A stretch of DNA of 64,000 nt from Colias croceus. Lineage: Eukaryota; Arthropoda; Insecta; Lepidoptera; Pieridae. Shown here piece by piece: positions 37,268 through 47,800 of this stretch. The notes under the pieces were generated by a model, which saw nothing but the letters and a program-made list of their open reading frames with translations, did no database searches and was not told the origin of the DNA. Within the stretch, counting starts at the first letter, position 1. Every line of letters starts with the position of its first letter. The translations under genes and the position numbers were made by a program. The stretch lies in the NCBI RefSeq assembly GCF_905220415.1, contig NC_059546.1, positions 8,308,001-8,372,000 of the forward strand, written 5' to 3'.

Positions 37268-37612
37268 ATGAAATCTTTTCCTCCACGAAAGCTGAACAAA
37301 AGCACTTACATAAACAAGTTGAAATCGAATTATTTCGCACACTCAAAGTGCACAAGTCACTATCACAAATTACAACACCATGGTGTGTGGTTTAAATTTT
37401 GGCATCAGTGTACAAAAGCAATTCGCTGCAGACGCACTGCGGGGAAACTAGCGAAGAGCCTAAAACGACTAGTAATGAGTGCAGCGCTGAAAGGCGAAAT
37501 TAAAACAGTTTTTGTTCTAAATATAACTTATGAAACGTATTATGAATGCGAACAAACGCTTTGGTGTTTTATTAGGATTTTAAAGTTGGTTTTTGGTAAC
37601 ATTTTACTTTAG
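37268..37612 (+). CDS. Unidentified ORF, 114 residues
   Basis: The frame runs from ATG at 37268 to TAG at 37610. The product would be strongly basic (many Lys and Arg in MKSFPPRKLNKSTYINKLK and around RCRRTAGKLAKSLKRL) with a hydrophobic C-terminus. It matches no family I know. It begins about 120 bp after the second copy of a dispersed direct repeat, and might itself be part of that repeat. The length is modestly greater than expected by chance in this DNA; codon use gives no clear support. Confidence 0.15.
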   Translation: MKSFPPRKLNKSTYINKLKSNYFAHSKCTSHYHKLQHHGVWFKFWHQCTKAIRCRRTAGKLAKSLKRLVMSAALKGEIKTVFVLNITYETYYECEQTLWCFIRILKLVFGNILL

Positions 37613-38173
37613 TTCATTATGTATACTTATTCCAAAAATGCAAATAACATTCGGACGCCTAGTCTTCGCAGATCGTGTGATTAGATTTCATCTTCTTTGA
37701 ATCATTGCAGATATTCGTAATATAAACACTTATTTAATTAGATTAAGTGATTTTATTACACCTTAAAGATTAAGTTGTTTCCTAATATTCGATACCTACT
37801 CAATCATATAAAGATTGATAAATGATCATAAAATATAACTTTGACCTTCTCACTGTAATATAAAACGCTTAAGATGCAAAGTGCCATTTCAGCAGTGTCG
37901 TAAAATAGAACGTACATAAATTTGCTTTAAAAAGGCTTAAGAATCAATAACATGGAGCACTCTTGAGCTGAGCGATAGCCTCCCTCTGAGATGAATGAAG
38001 GTAGCTTATTGAAAAGCAATATATCAGAAAAATTGCACAAATCCATGCTTCCGACACAAAATTTGTTACCTCGCTGCTGTAATTTCGGCTGAGTAAAGCT
38101 TTATACCTTAAAAGAAAACATCAATGAAAGCAATTTCAATTTTTATACAAATATAAGCAAAAGAGTATATTTA
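37613..38173. other. AT-rich noncoding DNA
   Basis: Nothing recognisable between the unidentified ORF and the nested transposon pair. Confidence 0.5.
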
Positions 38174-38376
38174 TACAGGGTGTAATCGTTAAGTGTGCAC
38201 AGGCGATTATTCCGTAACTATTACAGATATCAAAAAACTTTAAACTGATATCGAAAGTATTTAACCTAATGAGTAAAATGGCCATAATAAATTTTTAAAA
38301 ATAAAACGAGAAATATCTAAAAAATTAACTTGAAACCCTCCCATACATTTAGTATGAGATACGAATATCCCATGTA

Positions 38377-39286
38377 CATGGGTTGATCCAAAAGTTATGA
38401 TAATCAATATTAAACAAGGTCATTACAGTTATAATAATTATGTAGTTCTCTAGATAGTCTTTTAACTAGAAAATATACTTCAATATTTTTTTCCTAAACT
38501 TAAAAAAAAAAAAAACTTTGACTTCATCCACAAAAACCCCTCCACGCGGCCATAACTTCGCTGTCGTCTTAAAATAATTTATTGCTAAGAAAGTGTTTCT
38601 TGTGCCGAGGAAAGAGATAAAAGTAAATAGGAGCTAGATCTTAAAAAATAGGGTAGGTTTTCAAGCATTTGGAATGCCGATTTTTGAATGGCAGCCATCG
38701 CAACTGACACTTTGTGATCTGGTGCGTTGTCTTGGTGAAACAGCGTTCAGGTCCGCAGTTTGCCATGTCTCTTTTCCTTACTAACCTACCGCAATCTTTT
38801 AATTTGGTCTGTTTAGTAAGAGCCCAATAAAGTGGCTACCTTTTTAAAATATTCCACCATAATTATTCCTTAAGCGTCCCAAAAAACTACCGTTTTAATG
38901 TAACCTACTGATTTTCACTTTGAATTTTTTCATCGTCACTTTGGAAGCTTGCATCCAGGACATTGATTGTTTTTTGGTTTCAGCATAAACATGGTGAACT
39001 CAGGTAATGTCCATGATCACAAAACGTGACAAAAAATTATCCTGATATCATTAAAAATTTAGAAATTTACCTTCCACATGTCGAATCGTTGTTTCTTCTT
39101 TTCGTCGCGAAACATTCTAGCACGCACGGTTCACATTCAAATTAATGTAAATAATTGGAAACGTGGCCTGTTGATATGATTTTTTTGTGATTACTTAGTG
39201 AATACATGAGCAAGCAAAAAATATTTATTTTATATTTTTATGTGCACAGGAAATACCCAATTATCATTACTTTTGGATCAACCTAG
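38377..39286 (-). mobile_element. Dead DD34D mariner inserted in the outer MITE
   Basis: The ends carry an inverted GGTTGATCCAAAAGTWATGATAAT (left TIR 38380-38404, right complement near 39259-39284), with TA on both sides (38375, 39287). These match the general form of mariner terminal repeats. At about 910 bp it is shorter than a full-length mariner of about 1.3 kb. Removing it restores a continuous outer MITE, so it inserted later than the MITE did. Confidence 0.85.
38520..38745 (-). pseudogene. Mariner transposase catalytic-core remnant
   Basis: On the minus strand LFHQDNAPDHKVSVAMA (second catalytic Asp in HQDN) leads to FQMLENLPYF, and after a frameshift DLAPIYFYLFPRHKK, corresponding to the family's SPDLAPSDYFLFP. 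Restoring the count gives 34 residues between the second acidic residue and the position of the third, the DD34D spacing of true mariners, but the third Asp is Tyr here. Stops follow (for example after KHFLSNKLF). Higher coordinates contain VYAETKK-like and VTMKKFKVK-like remnants of the N-terminal side. It is not functional. Confidence 0.75.
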
Positions 39287-39641
39287 TACATTTAATATGA
39301 AATATTTTAGCTTTTTCTTTCTTTTTTTTGGTTTTCTGCTTTAATTACTTCGCAAATTTGAAGGGGAGTTCATTTAGAAACTGTAAATAGAGCTCCTCAT
39401 TGTATTGCACAATGAGGACATCACTTCGAAAATCTGCTATGAATACAAAATGTATGGGAAATAAAATGTATGGGAGCGTTTAATGTAACATTTTTGGATA
39501 TTTCTCGTTTTATTTTAAAAAATTTATTATGGCCATTTTACTCATTAGGTTAAGTACTTTCGATATCAGTTTAAAGTTTTTTGGTATCTGCAATAGTTAC
39601 GGAATAATCGCTTGTGCACACTTAACGATTACACCCTGTAT

Positions 39642-41019
39642 AACAATCAACATCAACTTTCAATTAGGAGAATCGTTAATTAATTAAATAGCAAAGCAAG
39701 CGTGTTTGCACAAAATCTTACTCCGGTATAGATAGACCGTATTGCGACTACTAGAATATTTAACCTTTGCCCAGTTTAATATTTATTGAGCAATTCAATT
39801 TTCTTTATTCCCACGATACGTCATCAATTGTGCAAAACGGACTGTCGGGTTGGGTTTAAGGCTAACTTTTAACCATGCAGAGTATCGGATATCCCCTGTG
39901 ACTTGCTCATATATTTATTTCGAGTGACCAATGAATTACTTAATTTCAGTAGATGATAAAAGTTTTTGTAGTAAGTACGTAAGTTATAATAAAATGATTC
40001 ATACTCAAAATTTTTCTCACATGCCAAGCTTTAGTTTGTTTTAAATTGTAAATATTAAGCTGTTACAGAGATACATTTATTTATCCGATTTCCTTTTTAG
40101 ATTTTACTCGACTTCGTCGAACGGAATGTTTTTCTGGTGCAAGTATATTTTTGGCACGCACCGCAGCGTAACTGGCATTATTGATTTTAGCGTAAGAGGT
40201 ATTGTTGGGTTCGTCTTAATTGTTTGAGTGACTTTTAATTGAATTTAAATTTTTAAAAATATGAAATGATGAACTTTTGGGCCAAATTTTTGCACAATTT
40301 TTTTTTTCTGTCTTTCTTTTCTGGAGATTTATTTTTCTCAAATTAACACGATTTAATTGTTCTTATAGATTTTAAAGAATATTACAAAATTACATTACAT
40401 ACCTACGTGAAAAGATGTAATTAACCACGTGACCTTCTGTAATAATTTAAAATGTATCTCGTTGTTTTAAATTGAAGATCTTTGCAGGTGATACATGGTA
40501 AAAACCTTTATTTGGATATTACACATCTTCACTATCTACATTGTGAAATCGCTTGAATTATCCGATTGCCCATGTGCATGATCCCCACGTCCTCATCCGT
40601 ATTAGTACAAAATTGCAATAGTTAGGAGCGTAAAACAAATAGCGTCCACCGGACCTCACGTTCAGAAGTGCTCCAATTCACTTGCTGTCTTATTACTTCC
40701 TGCCTTGACTCTTTTATTAAATCCCAAAGCTCGAAAAATTGACGCAACTTTTACTGGCTTCATGATTGCTTGCGTTATGACGATGCTGTGTTTTAGTTGG
40801 TTCTTTTCAACTATGTGGATGGTATACTTTTACTCTGGTTAGTATTGAAAGGCATATTGCTCTACATAATAAAATAGAGAACTTATTATTGTAATGTTAT
40901 TTCTTTGTTTCTTTTCTTTCTTCTACTTATATTACTTCCTCTAACTGAGAGGTTTTGCGTGGTTCAGTCTACTATTAAGTATTCTGTGGTTCAGTGGGCA
41001 ATTATGAGTCTCGACTTAA
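39642..41019. other. AT-rich noncoding DNA
   Basis: No gene or repeat was recognised between the nested transposons and the Helitron at 41020. Confidence 0.45.
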
Positions 41020-41213
41020 TCTATACTAATATTATAAAGCTGAAGAGTTTGTTTGTTTGTTTGTTTGAACGCACTAATCTCGGGAACTACTGGTCCGGTT
41101 TGAAAAATTCTTTCGGTGTTAGATAGTCCATTTATTGAGGAAGGTTCTAGGCTATATCACGCTACGGGCAACAGGAGTGGAGCCACGGGGGTGAAACCGC
41201 GCGGAGCAGCTAG
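41020..41213 (+). mobile_element. Non-autonomous Helitron (Lep1-like), 194 bp
   Basis: It begins TCTATACTAATATTATAAAG after a host A and ends GCGGAGCAGCTAG before a host T. A TTTG tetranucleotide run lies at 41047-41067, followed by phrases usual for this family (CTCGGGAACTACTGGTCCGG). Near the 3' end GTGAAACCGCGCGGAG can form the terminal hairpin. No coding capacity. Both ends are intact, suggesting a fairly recent copy. Confidence 0.85.
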
Positions 41214-41930
41214 TACTTATATGTACTTAAAAATGCATCCACCCAAAACCTAGTTAGACGAAAACCTCTTTTCGTTTTTTATCGTTAACTGAGTATAAAA
41301 CATCACTGTAATCGAACATTTCATCATAAAAAAAGACAGTCTGACAATCCATGTTAACATTTTGACAGAAAGTCATAGTTCCTCAAAGAGCGGCAAAAAG
41401 AAAACTATTGACTGGTGTGACATGGGATTGACGGTTATTCCCCTAATATTGGATTTATTATTGGGATTTCGTTGTCACATATGTGATGTGAATTGTTCTT
41501 ATCTTATTTTAGGTTCCATGAACAAATCCTAATTGCGGTTCTTTTAATATATATTAAATATATAATTTATATAATTTATAGTAGATTAATTGAATATAAT
41601 TTATAGTAGATGCTATTTTTATTAGGTATTTATATCTTTTATGTCAATTTAAGAAGAGTATATTACTTAAATTTGATTTTACCGTAAACTTTTTGAAATA
41701 CAAAGATACATTTTCTGTGCCTAGAGTATTTGTGTAGAATGTAGATGCTCCTTAAAGCTAACCTGATAAACGAGTCCGTTCTCCTTGAATGATTACCTGA
41801 CGTTGCATAATAATGAAGTTTCACCCTGTACACCCAGATTAGAGGTTCACCAGCGGATGATGATGGGAAGTAATTACTTTAAACCTAACGGACGGCGCAC
41901 ATTTAAAATTAGTTAGAATTAAACTTTTAT
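41214..41930. other. AT-rich noncoding DNA
   Basis: No gene was recognised. Near 41551-41610 the word ATAATTTATAGTAGAT is repeated twice in tandem fashion. Confidence 0.4.
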
Positions 41931-42097
41931 GCGCCCTCCACATAATGGGCAGCGTTGGCCCAACAAATGATCGTCGATGTTTGCCACCAATACGGCGGTT
42001 ATGAATAAACCTCTACATTGGCACCCGACATTAAGGCCCTCTACACTATCGTGATTGTTTCTACTCGCCCAACGCTGCCTATTGTGTGGAAGGCCCC
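41931..42097. mobile_element. Short MITE with imperfect inverted repeats
   Basis: CTCCACATAATGGGCAGCG at 41936 and the complement of 42069-42091 match at about 20 of 23 positions, continuing outward into GCGCCC and GGCCCC ends. The 167-bp element is GC-richer than its surroundings. The hyphenated GGGCC ends and the length recall hAT-type MITEs, but no 8-bp target duplication is visible, so the superfamily is open. The 73-codon minus frame at 41919-42140 is only TIR sequence. Confidence 0.6.
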
Positions 42098-42621
42098 TTA
42101 GAGCTTTCCAAAACAAACTATCCTCCATGTATTTTGTCAAGGCAATTGTTTGGTAACTTTCTAATTGCCTTCACGAAATTACTTAAGCCGCTCTCGACGA
42201 GGCCAACAACCTTACATTTATTACGTTTTTAATTGGTTTCCGGGAAATTTATTACGACTCATTTTGCACGCTTCTTGTGTTACTTGTAACGAACTCCTTG
42301 AAATGAAGAGGTGACCCAACGAAGTTAATTACAGGTTTTGTAACATTATCCTTTGTACAATATGAAAGTAATAATTCTTCAAATGAAATAAACGTCATGC
42401 GATCTAAAGCAAGTTGTGAGCGAAAGGTCGAAATTAAATAAGTATTATTATTAGTAAATTTTACTCTCTATCACAATCATTTATTAAAATAGTAATAGGT
42501 AAATGGTTTAAAATCAGTTCTTAATCAGAGTCAGTGTGAGCTTAGCTCACACAATTCATTAAATATTGAAGCGAAAGCATCGCACACAAAACGTCCAACA
42601 CATATATTGACCGTGCCCGGA

Positions 42622-42649
42622 TTCGATTAAACCTTACCCTTGTCAACAA
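42622..42649 (+). repeat. 28-bp direct repeat, copy 1
   Basis: The word begins TTCGATTAAACC and ends CCCTTGTCAACAA. It matches 43172-43199 at 27 of 28 positions, 550 bp away, with unrelated flanks. Confidence 0.6.
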
Positions 42650-43171
42650 AGTTTTAAGATGTAATAAATCGATACCGAACGAGCGCCGCTCTCGGTTCTC
42701 AAGATTCATAAAAGTTTTACCTCGACTTTTAATAAATATCGATACGAACACGTCCCGATTGTTAGGGCGTAATTACTCATTTCTGTTTTTATTGCTACGT
42801 TTTATTGCTTCGGGAAACTGAGCTTTATTACAGCTGCATTGCACTGAATCGATTGATTTTTATCGGACATTAGTTTTGAGCTATCGGGAAGTATAACGGA
42901 TTATTATTATTTATTATTATCTTTGGATATTGGGATGATAAATATATTCTTGGATATGAATTAAGGCATTTTTGTAAACTTAATTATCCAGACTAAAATT
43001 AGACCTAGTTTAAATTGCAATCAGATCACAACAAATCGGTGTTTGATGTAAACTAAAACAGGTAAATAACAATTTACACTGTACATCACGTCAGTGACAG
43101 TTAATTAAACAAATCGCTTAGTTTCAAATTGAAACGTGTGTACTCTGTAATTTCTATTAACTGTAACGGCG

Positions 43172-43199
43172 TTCGATTAAACCTAACCCTTGTCAACAA
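43172..43199 (+). repeat. 28-bp direct repeat, copy 2
   Basis: Second copy of the word at 42622-42649, with one substitution (A for T after AAACCT). Confidence 0.6.
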
Positions 43200-43637
43200 T
43201 TCCCAGCGTAATTAATTTGCTAACACTATGTTGGTGATGAAGTGAAAATAAAATTGCATTCCAGGCTATTCAGTTACAATACACTTACGATTTTTTAATT
43301 AAAATATACAGAGCTACATGTAATAAATACTCTATTGGTTTTACTTGTAAGTAGGTAGTAGGTACAGACCATTTTCGATTTTACAGATTTCAATTAATTT
43401 ATCCTATCAAATCGTATAGCAATGTTTAGCTTTACACTATGTATCTTGATGCGAATTATTTAATTCTAACTATCTGCCCAGTCAGTTCTTCTGCCCTATT
43501 TCCCCTTTTACTTTTTTATCTCTCCAATTCAAAATTAAATCCTTGTACCTTAACAAAAACGATCCATTCCCGGGTTTTACGCTCAGCAACACATTGGCCA
43601 TCAGTTTTTATTTATGTAGAGCTAATTTATATATAGC

Positions 43638-43665
43638 TATATTTAGCATTAATATGCTAAATATA
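43638..43665. repeat. Perfect 12-bp-arm palindrome
   Basis: TATATTTAGCAT and ATGCTAAATATA are exact complements separated by TAAT. In AT-rich DNA this may be chance or a protein-binding site. Confidence 0.6.
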
Positions 43666-44243
43666 TATATCTAAACTATATAAATTCAATGTGATTTATG
43701 AATGTGAATGGAATTTGCTATTATACATCTCCTCTCAGTCTGACGTTGGTAATCAATAATATAAAAATAGCCGCTATATAATGAGGTGAACGTTTAATGA
43801 AGTAGATTTAATAAACTAAAATTAATTTAAAATTGTTATAATTACAGAGTTCTCATTGTAAGCTTAATTATTTTACTCAAACATTCCTAATAGAGTTCGT
43901 TTTCATTATCACGATGAATTAACGTAACCGAAATTAGTAACTAACTATTCAAGTATTTTCACAGCTTTGCGTTACGATCGCTGAAATGTTATTAGGTCTT
44001 ACAATAATTAATCAAGATTTTCTTAATGTATGGAGTTTTCGTACCCGTTTACGCAGTTTGTATCAATAGCTACTACCTACATAGTCTCACTAAGTATTTT
44101 AGATTATTATAATATTGATATTTAGTTGGTGTTCTTGTGTGAAAAAAAAACTACATACAATAATGATAAGCTTAAGATATATCTACGACTGTGTTATTGG
44201 CACTAGTCTACTATTATTAAATATACAAGTGATAACTGCGTTT

Positions 44244-44472
44244 AAAACAACCGACTTCAAACTTGCACTTGCAACATTTACAAATACAGACAAAAATGCC
44301 CATAAAATAAAAACTACTGGGCCTATCCGAATAAAATTGGACCAATTCGACACCATCCCGCATCGAACAAAAAAAAGAATCACGTAAATCGGTTCAGAAA
44401 CCTCGGAGTAATCGGTGTACATACATTAAAAAAAAACATACCGGCCGAATTGATAACCTCCTCCTTTTTTTA
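44244..44472 (+). repeat. Dispersed lepidopteran repeat (ACAACCGACTTCAAA type)
   Basis: The stretch opens with AAAACAACCGACTTCAAAC, passes ATCGGTTCAGAAACC and TAATCGGTGTACATACAT, and closes with CCGAATTGATAACCTCCTCC and a T-run. I recognise this series of motifs as a repeat abundant across moth and butterfly genomes. In complete copies the closing end is usually followed by the complement of the opening GACTTC motif; here it is lost, so this copy is truncated. It encodes nothing; the 90-codon frame over it is accidental. Confidence 0.6.
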
Positions 44473-44650
44473 TTCTTTTTATTATCATATTTTTTTTTAT
44501 ATTTTTTATTATTCTTGTAAAAAGCACTACATTTACCAGTGATAAATAGATTCGTTTATACGCAAGCACCTCTTTGTTCTAAACACCAATCAACTATAAC
44601 TAAATAGAATCAGTTTGGACGTGGCCCCCAAACGCTCGACCCGCACAATA

Positions 44651-44847
44651 TCTATATATATAAAACTCAAAGGTGACTGATATAGTGATCTATCAACGCA
44701 CAGCCCAAACCACTGGACGTATCGGGCTGAAATTTGGCATGCAGGTAGATGTCATAACATAGGCGTCCCCTAAGAAAGGATTTCCCGAAATTCTTGCCGG
44801 AACGGGGAAAAACGGGGATGCACGTACAAAGTCGAGGGCGGAAGCTA
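44651..44847 (+). mobile_element. Non-autonomous Helitron with decayed 3' end
   Basis: It starts TCTATATATATAAAACTC after a host A, carries the family phrases CACTGGACGTATCGGGCTG and TGAAATTTGGCATGCAGG, and ends GGGCGGAAGCTAT, where CTAG would be expected; the final G is substituted. This is a different subfamily from the copies at 12414 and 41020. No coding capacity. Confidence 0.7.
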
Positions 44848-47800
44848 TTACAAGATAAATCTAGAAAGAATAGTTGCCAAACAATAATTACAGTAACATT
44901 GGCCATTGTTTATCCACATGCCTCTACGACCCTGATGTAATCAAGTCACGAAACTTTTCACCTGCTTTTACGACGCAGTTTAATAGTAACTCTACCATCC
45001 GGGCGTAAAAACTTTTAATGGATTGCAAATTCTATTATAAAGTTAACGTTATAACTTCACGTACCGTCTGTTATTACTTTTTATAATCATTCTATGAAAG
45101 CGAGCAGACGCTTTAAATCTATGTTCTTGCTAAATTGTGCAGTTAACTATTACGTTGGACGTCTTGTGTGAGAATAGTTTTTTTATCTTATAAGATTTTT
45201 AATTTGCACACACAGATGCACACAGATGCAAACGTTCCCAACATTTTTTATAAATCAATGACAGCTCCCTGGGTAATTGCAAAATATGATAGTAAATCCA
45301 TGGTAAATCCTGCTCTTCATCTGACGTAAAATCGTTGTGTATTAAAAATATAAAATAAATATACGCCCCAACAGTTTAATACTTTTAAAACATAACGAAA
45401 TATCCCCTCCGTGTTATTCAAAACAGCTGCCGCGGAGGCGCATTAGCTTTAAGATAATGTGAAAAATATCGATTTCGTGTGACAACAAAATTGTTTCAAA
45501 GCTCCAATAAATCTATTCCGAAATGGTATTCAGGGAGTACTCTCATCAAAACTTTTACTTCCCTCGCGTCAATGCCGTATCTTAGAAGTGTCGAGAGAAG
45601 TTCATTTTATACATAAGATATGACTTCGTAATATAACCCAAATATCGCATAGATTTATTTTAGGAAAATGAGAATGTGTATAGATAAACTAAATGTACCT
45701 ATATATTGCATCAGAATAATTCGCTTTAATGAACTAGTTTTCGACTAGTTCCAAAAAAAAATTGTAAAAATACTAAAATTACATTTATTGTTTATCTCTC
45801 CAAATTCCATAACGAGATAAACAATAAATATAACCAAGAAAAAGAACTATTCTAATATTATTTTCAACTTTATTTCCCAGAGCTTTAAAACAATTGAGTA
45901 GCACCTTTTTACTACAATCGACTTCACTTGATGCATTCGTGTCCACTTATTCGTGAACCGACATCAATTGAATTTCTTTGCCATTCTAAAGAAGTGGATA
46001 CGAGTCGGGCTATCAATTCTATTTTGTTTTAATGCTTTGTACAAGGTGTTCTTTGTGAATGTGACTTGAAAGAATAATACTTATAGAAAAGAAATTCTCG
46101 TACAATCTCTTATTCGCTTAGACACAATGACGTAAAACACGCTTATTATTCATACTGTATACTGAAATAGACGCGGTGGTTAAACATAATACTTTATTGT
46201 TATACGTTTTATTAATATCACATTCTATTCTATAGCGTTATTTATCTTCCTATTCCATATGGCTAAAGTTCAAGGATAAATTCAATCATATCGAATTGAT
46301 CACCATACTCGTCTTGTTTATCTATTGTTTCGTACATTCATATACACGATATAATCTCATCTGAAGCAAGTGCGTCGCTATTTATATCTCAGACAATAAT
46401 TTGGTAACACATCACGTGGGAGTGAACTAATCCACTGAAATGATAACTAAATCTAACCAAACTTGTGTTTAACGAAATCATCCGAAACATTATCGAGTTA
46501 CTCAAGGGTACGAACATAGATGTAGTAAATATAGGTGCTACAAGTTTAGTCATTGACCCGTTGTTATGCAAATGTCAGTGCTAAGGTCGATCGATGGCGT
46601 TTCCCCTTTGCTTGTCTTTCATAATATAAAGATTTTTGATGACCCATCTGTTTATAATAAATGAATGCATTGATATAAATATGTACTTTGATTGGAATTT
46701 AGTGTGTCGACATAGGTAGGTATATAATATTATGTTTATGCATAATCTTCGATTATTTTGAATTTTTCAAATGCCCAAATTTTTTTTTCAGATATCTCTA
46801 ATATTCTGTGTAATCTTAAAAATATCTTAAAAATTTTAAGATTCTAAGACAATTTCAACTTAATAAACGCGTATTACTTTACCTTTGAAAACGAAAAACA
46901 CATGCAAACATTATACAGATGCACTACATCGCCAAGATCCATTTAAGATTTTCAATAAACAAACAGCGTCGACGCGTCACATGCAAAAGCTATTTTATTT
47001 AAATTTGCTCGGGGTATTTGCACCGCGAAATATCGCGCACGGGCGGGCCATAAACCCTCTTTGCTATTCGGTAAATGGTCCAGATAAGAGACGAACTCTA
47101 CTGCACTTCAACGTTTAATGTTTCTTCACTTTCTTAATTATTATTGAGTACAATATTGAGATTCTATTTCAGATTTCGCTTCGTTAAAGATCGCTATCGA
47201 TATGCTTTTTAAGATGCCACTGGGGGCTTCGATTGTGTTTGCACGTTTTATCTGCCCTCTGTAGTTAGGATATTACTTACAGGTTTTGAAGATTCGATTA
47301 TGAATAAAGGTCCACTCATTTTTTTTTTTATTTGACGAGGAAATATAAGGAGAAATTAAAAATCCTAATGGCATATTAGAAACAATTTTCTTTCATCAAT
47401 CACGTGTTCAAAACATTTCAATTTTGCTATACACGGAACAATTTTTCCCGTCGTACCTATTTGTATATTCAAAAATATTTTCATGTCAGGGTCGCGGCGC
47501 CATAATTTTCGCCAATCCTATTTTCACGTAAACGCAATAACGGGGGAAAATTGAAGGGTTTGTCCATAAACAATTGTCGCTTACATAAAAGGAGCGTTTA
47601 GCCGGCACATTCGCGATGTACGTAAATCATCGAGTCTATCGCCGGCCCGATTTATTTCATGACCCCAATATAGCTCGGACCTTCAATGTATTATGTCGTG
47701 TGTGAGAGGCGTGCGGTTGTAATGTAGGGTACAATAACTTAAGATCGTCCCATTCAATTTCCGCTGATATTGTCGACGCGCTCAAATAGTTTGAAATGTG

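Larger units (their letters stand above)
38174..39641. mobile_element. Long-TIR MITE (outer element) carrying a nested mariner
   Basis: Both ends read TACAGGGTGTAATCGTTAAG in opposite orientation, flanked by TA. The inverted repeats are about 178 bp (38174-38351 and 39464-39641), differing at only a handful of positions over the outer 150 bp. Without the nested mariner (38377-39286 plus one TA) the element would be about 550 bp. Its remaining interior has no coding capacity and contains a hairpin (CCTCATTGT / ACAATGAGG near 39395). The TACAGGG terminus and TA target match the transposon at 4407, so the same superfamily is likely. Confidence 0.85.
42098..44243. other. AT-rich noncoding DNA with a repeated 28-mer
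   Basis: No gene was recognised. One 28-bp word occurs twice (42622-42649 and 43172-43199) and a perfect small palindrome lies at 43638-43665. Confidence 0.4.

Noticed and set aside
41919..42140. 73-codon minus frame with CPLCGG motif
   Set aside because: The apparent zinc-knuckle motif comes from the inverted repeat of the MITE at 41931-42097.
44115..44422. 90-codon plus and 79-codon minus frames
   Set aside because: Most of both lies in a known-type dispersed lepidopteran repeat.
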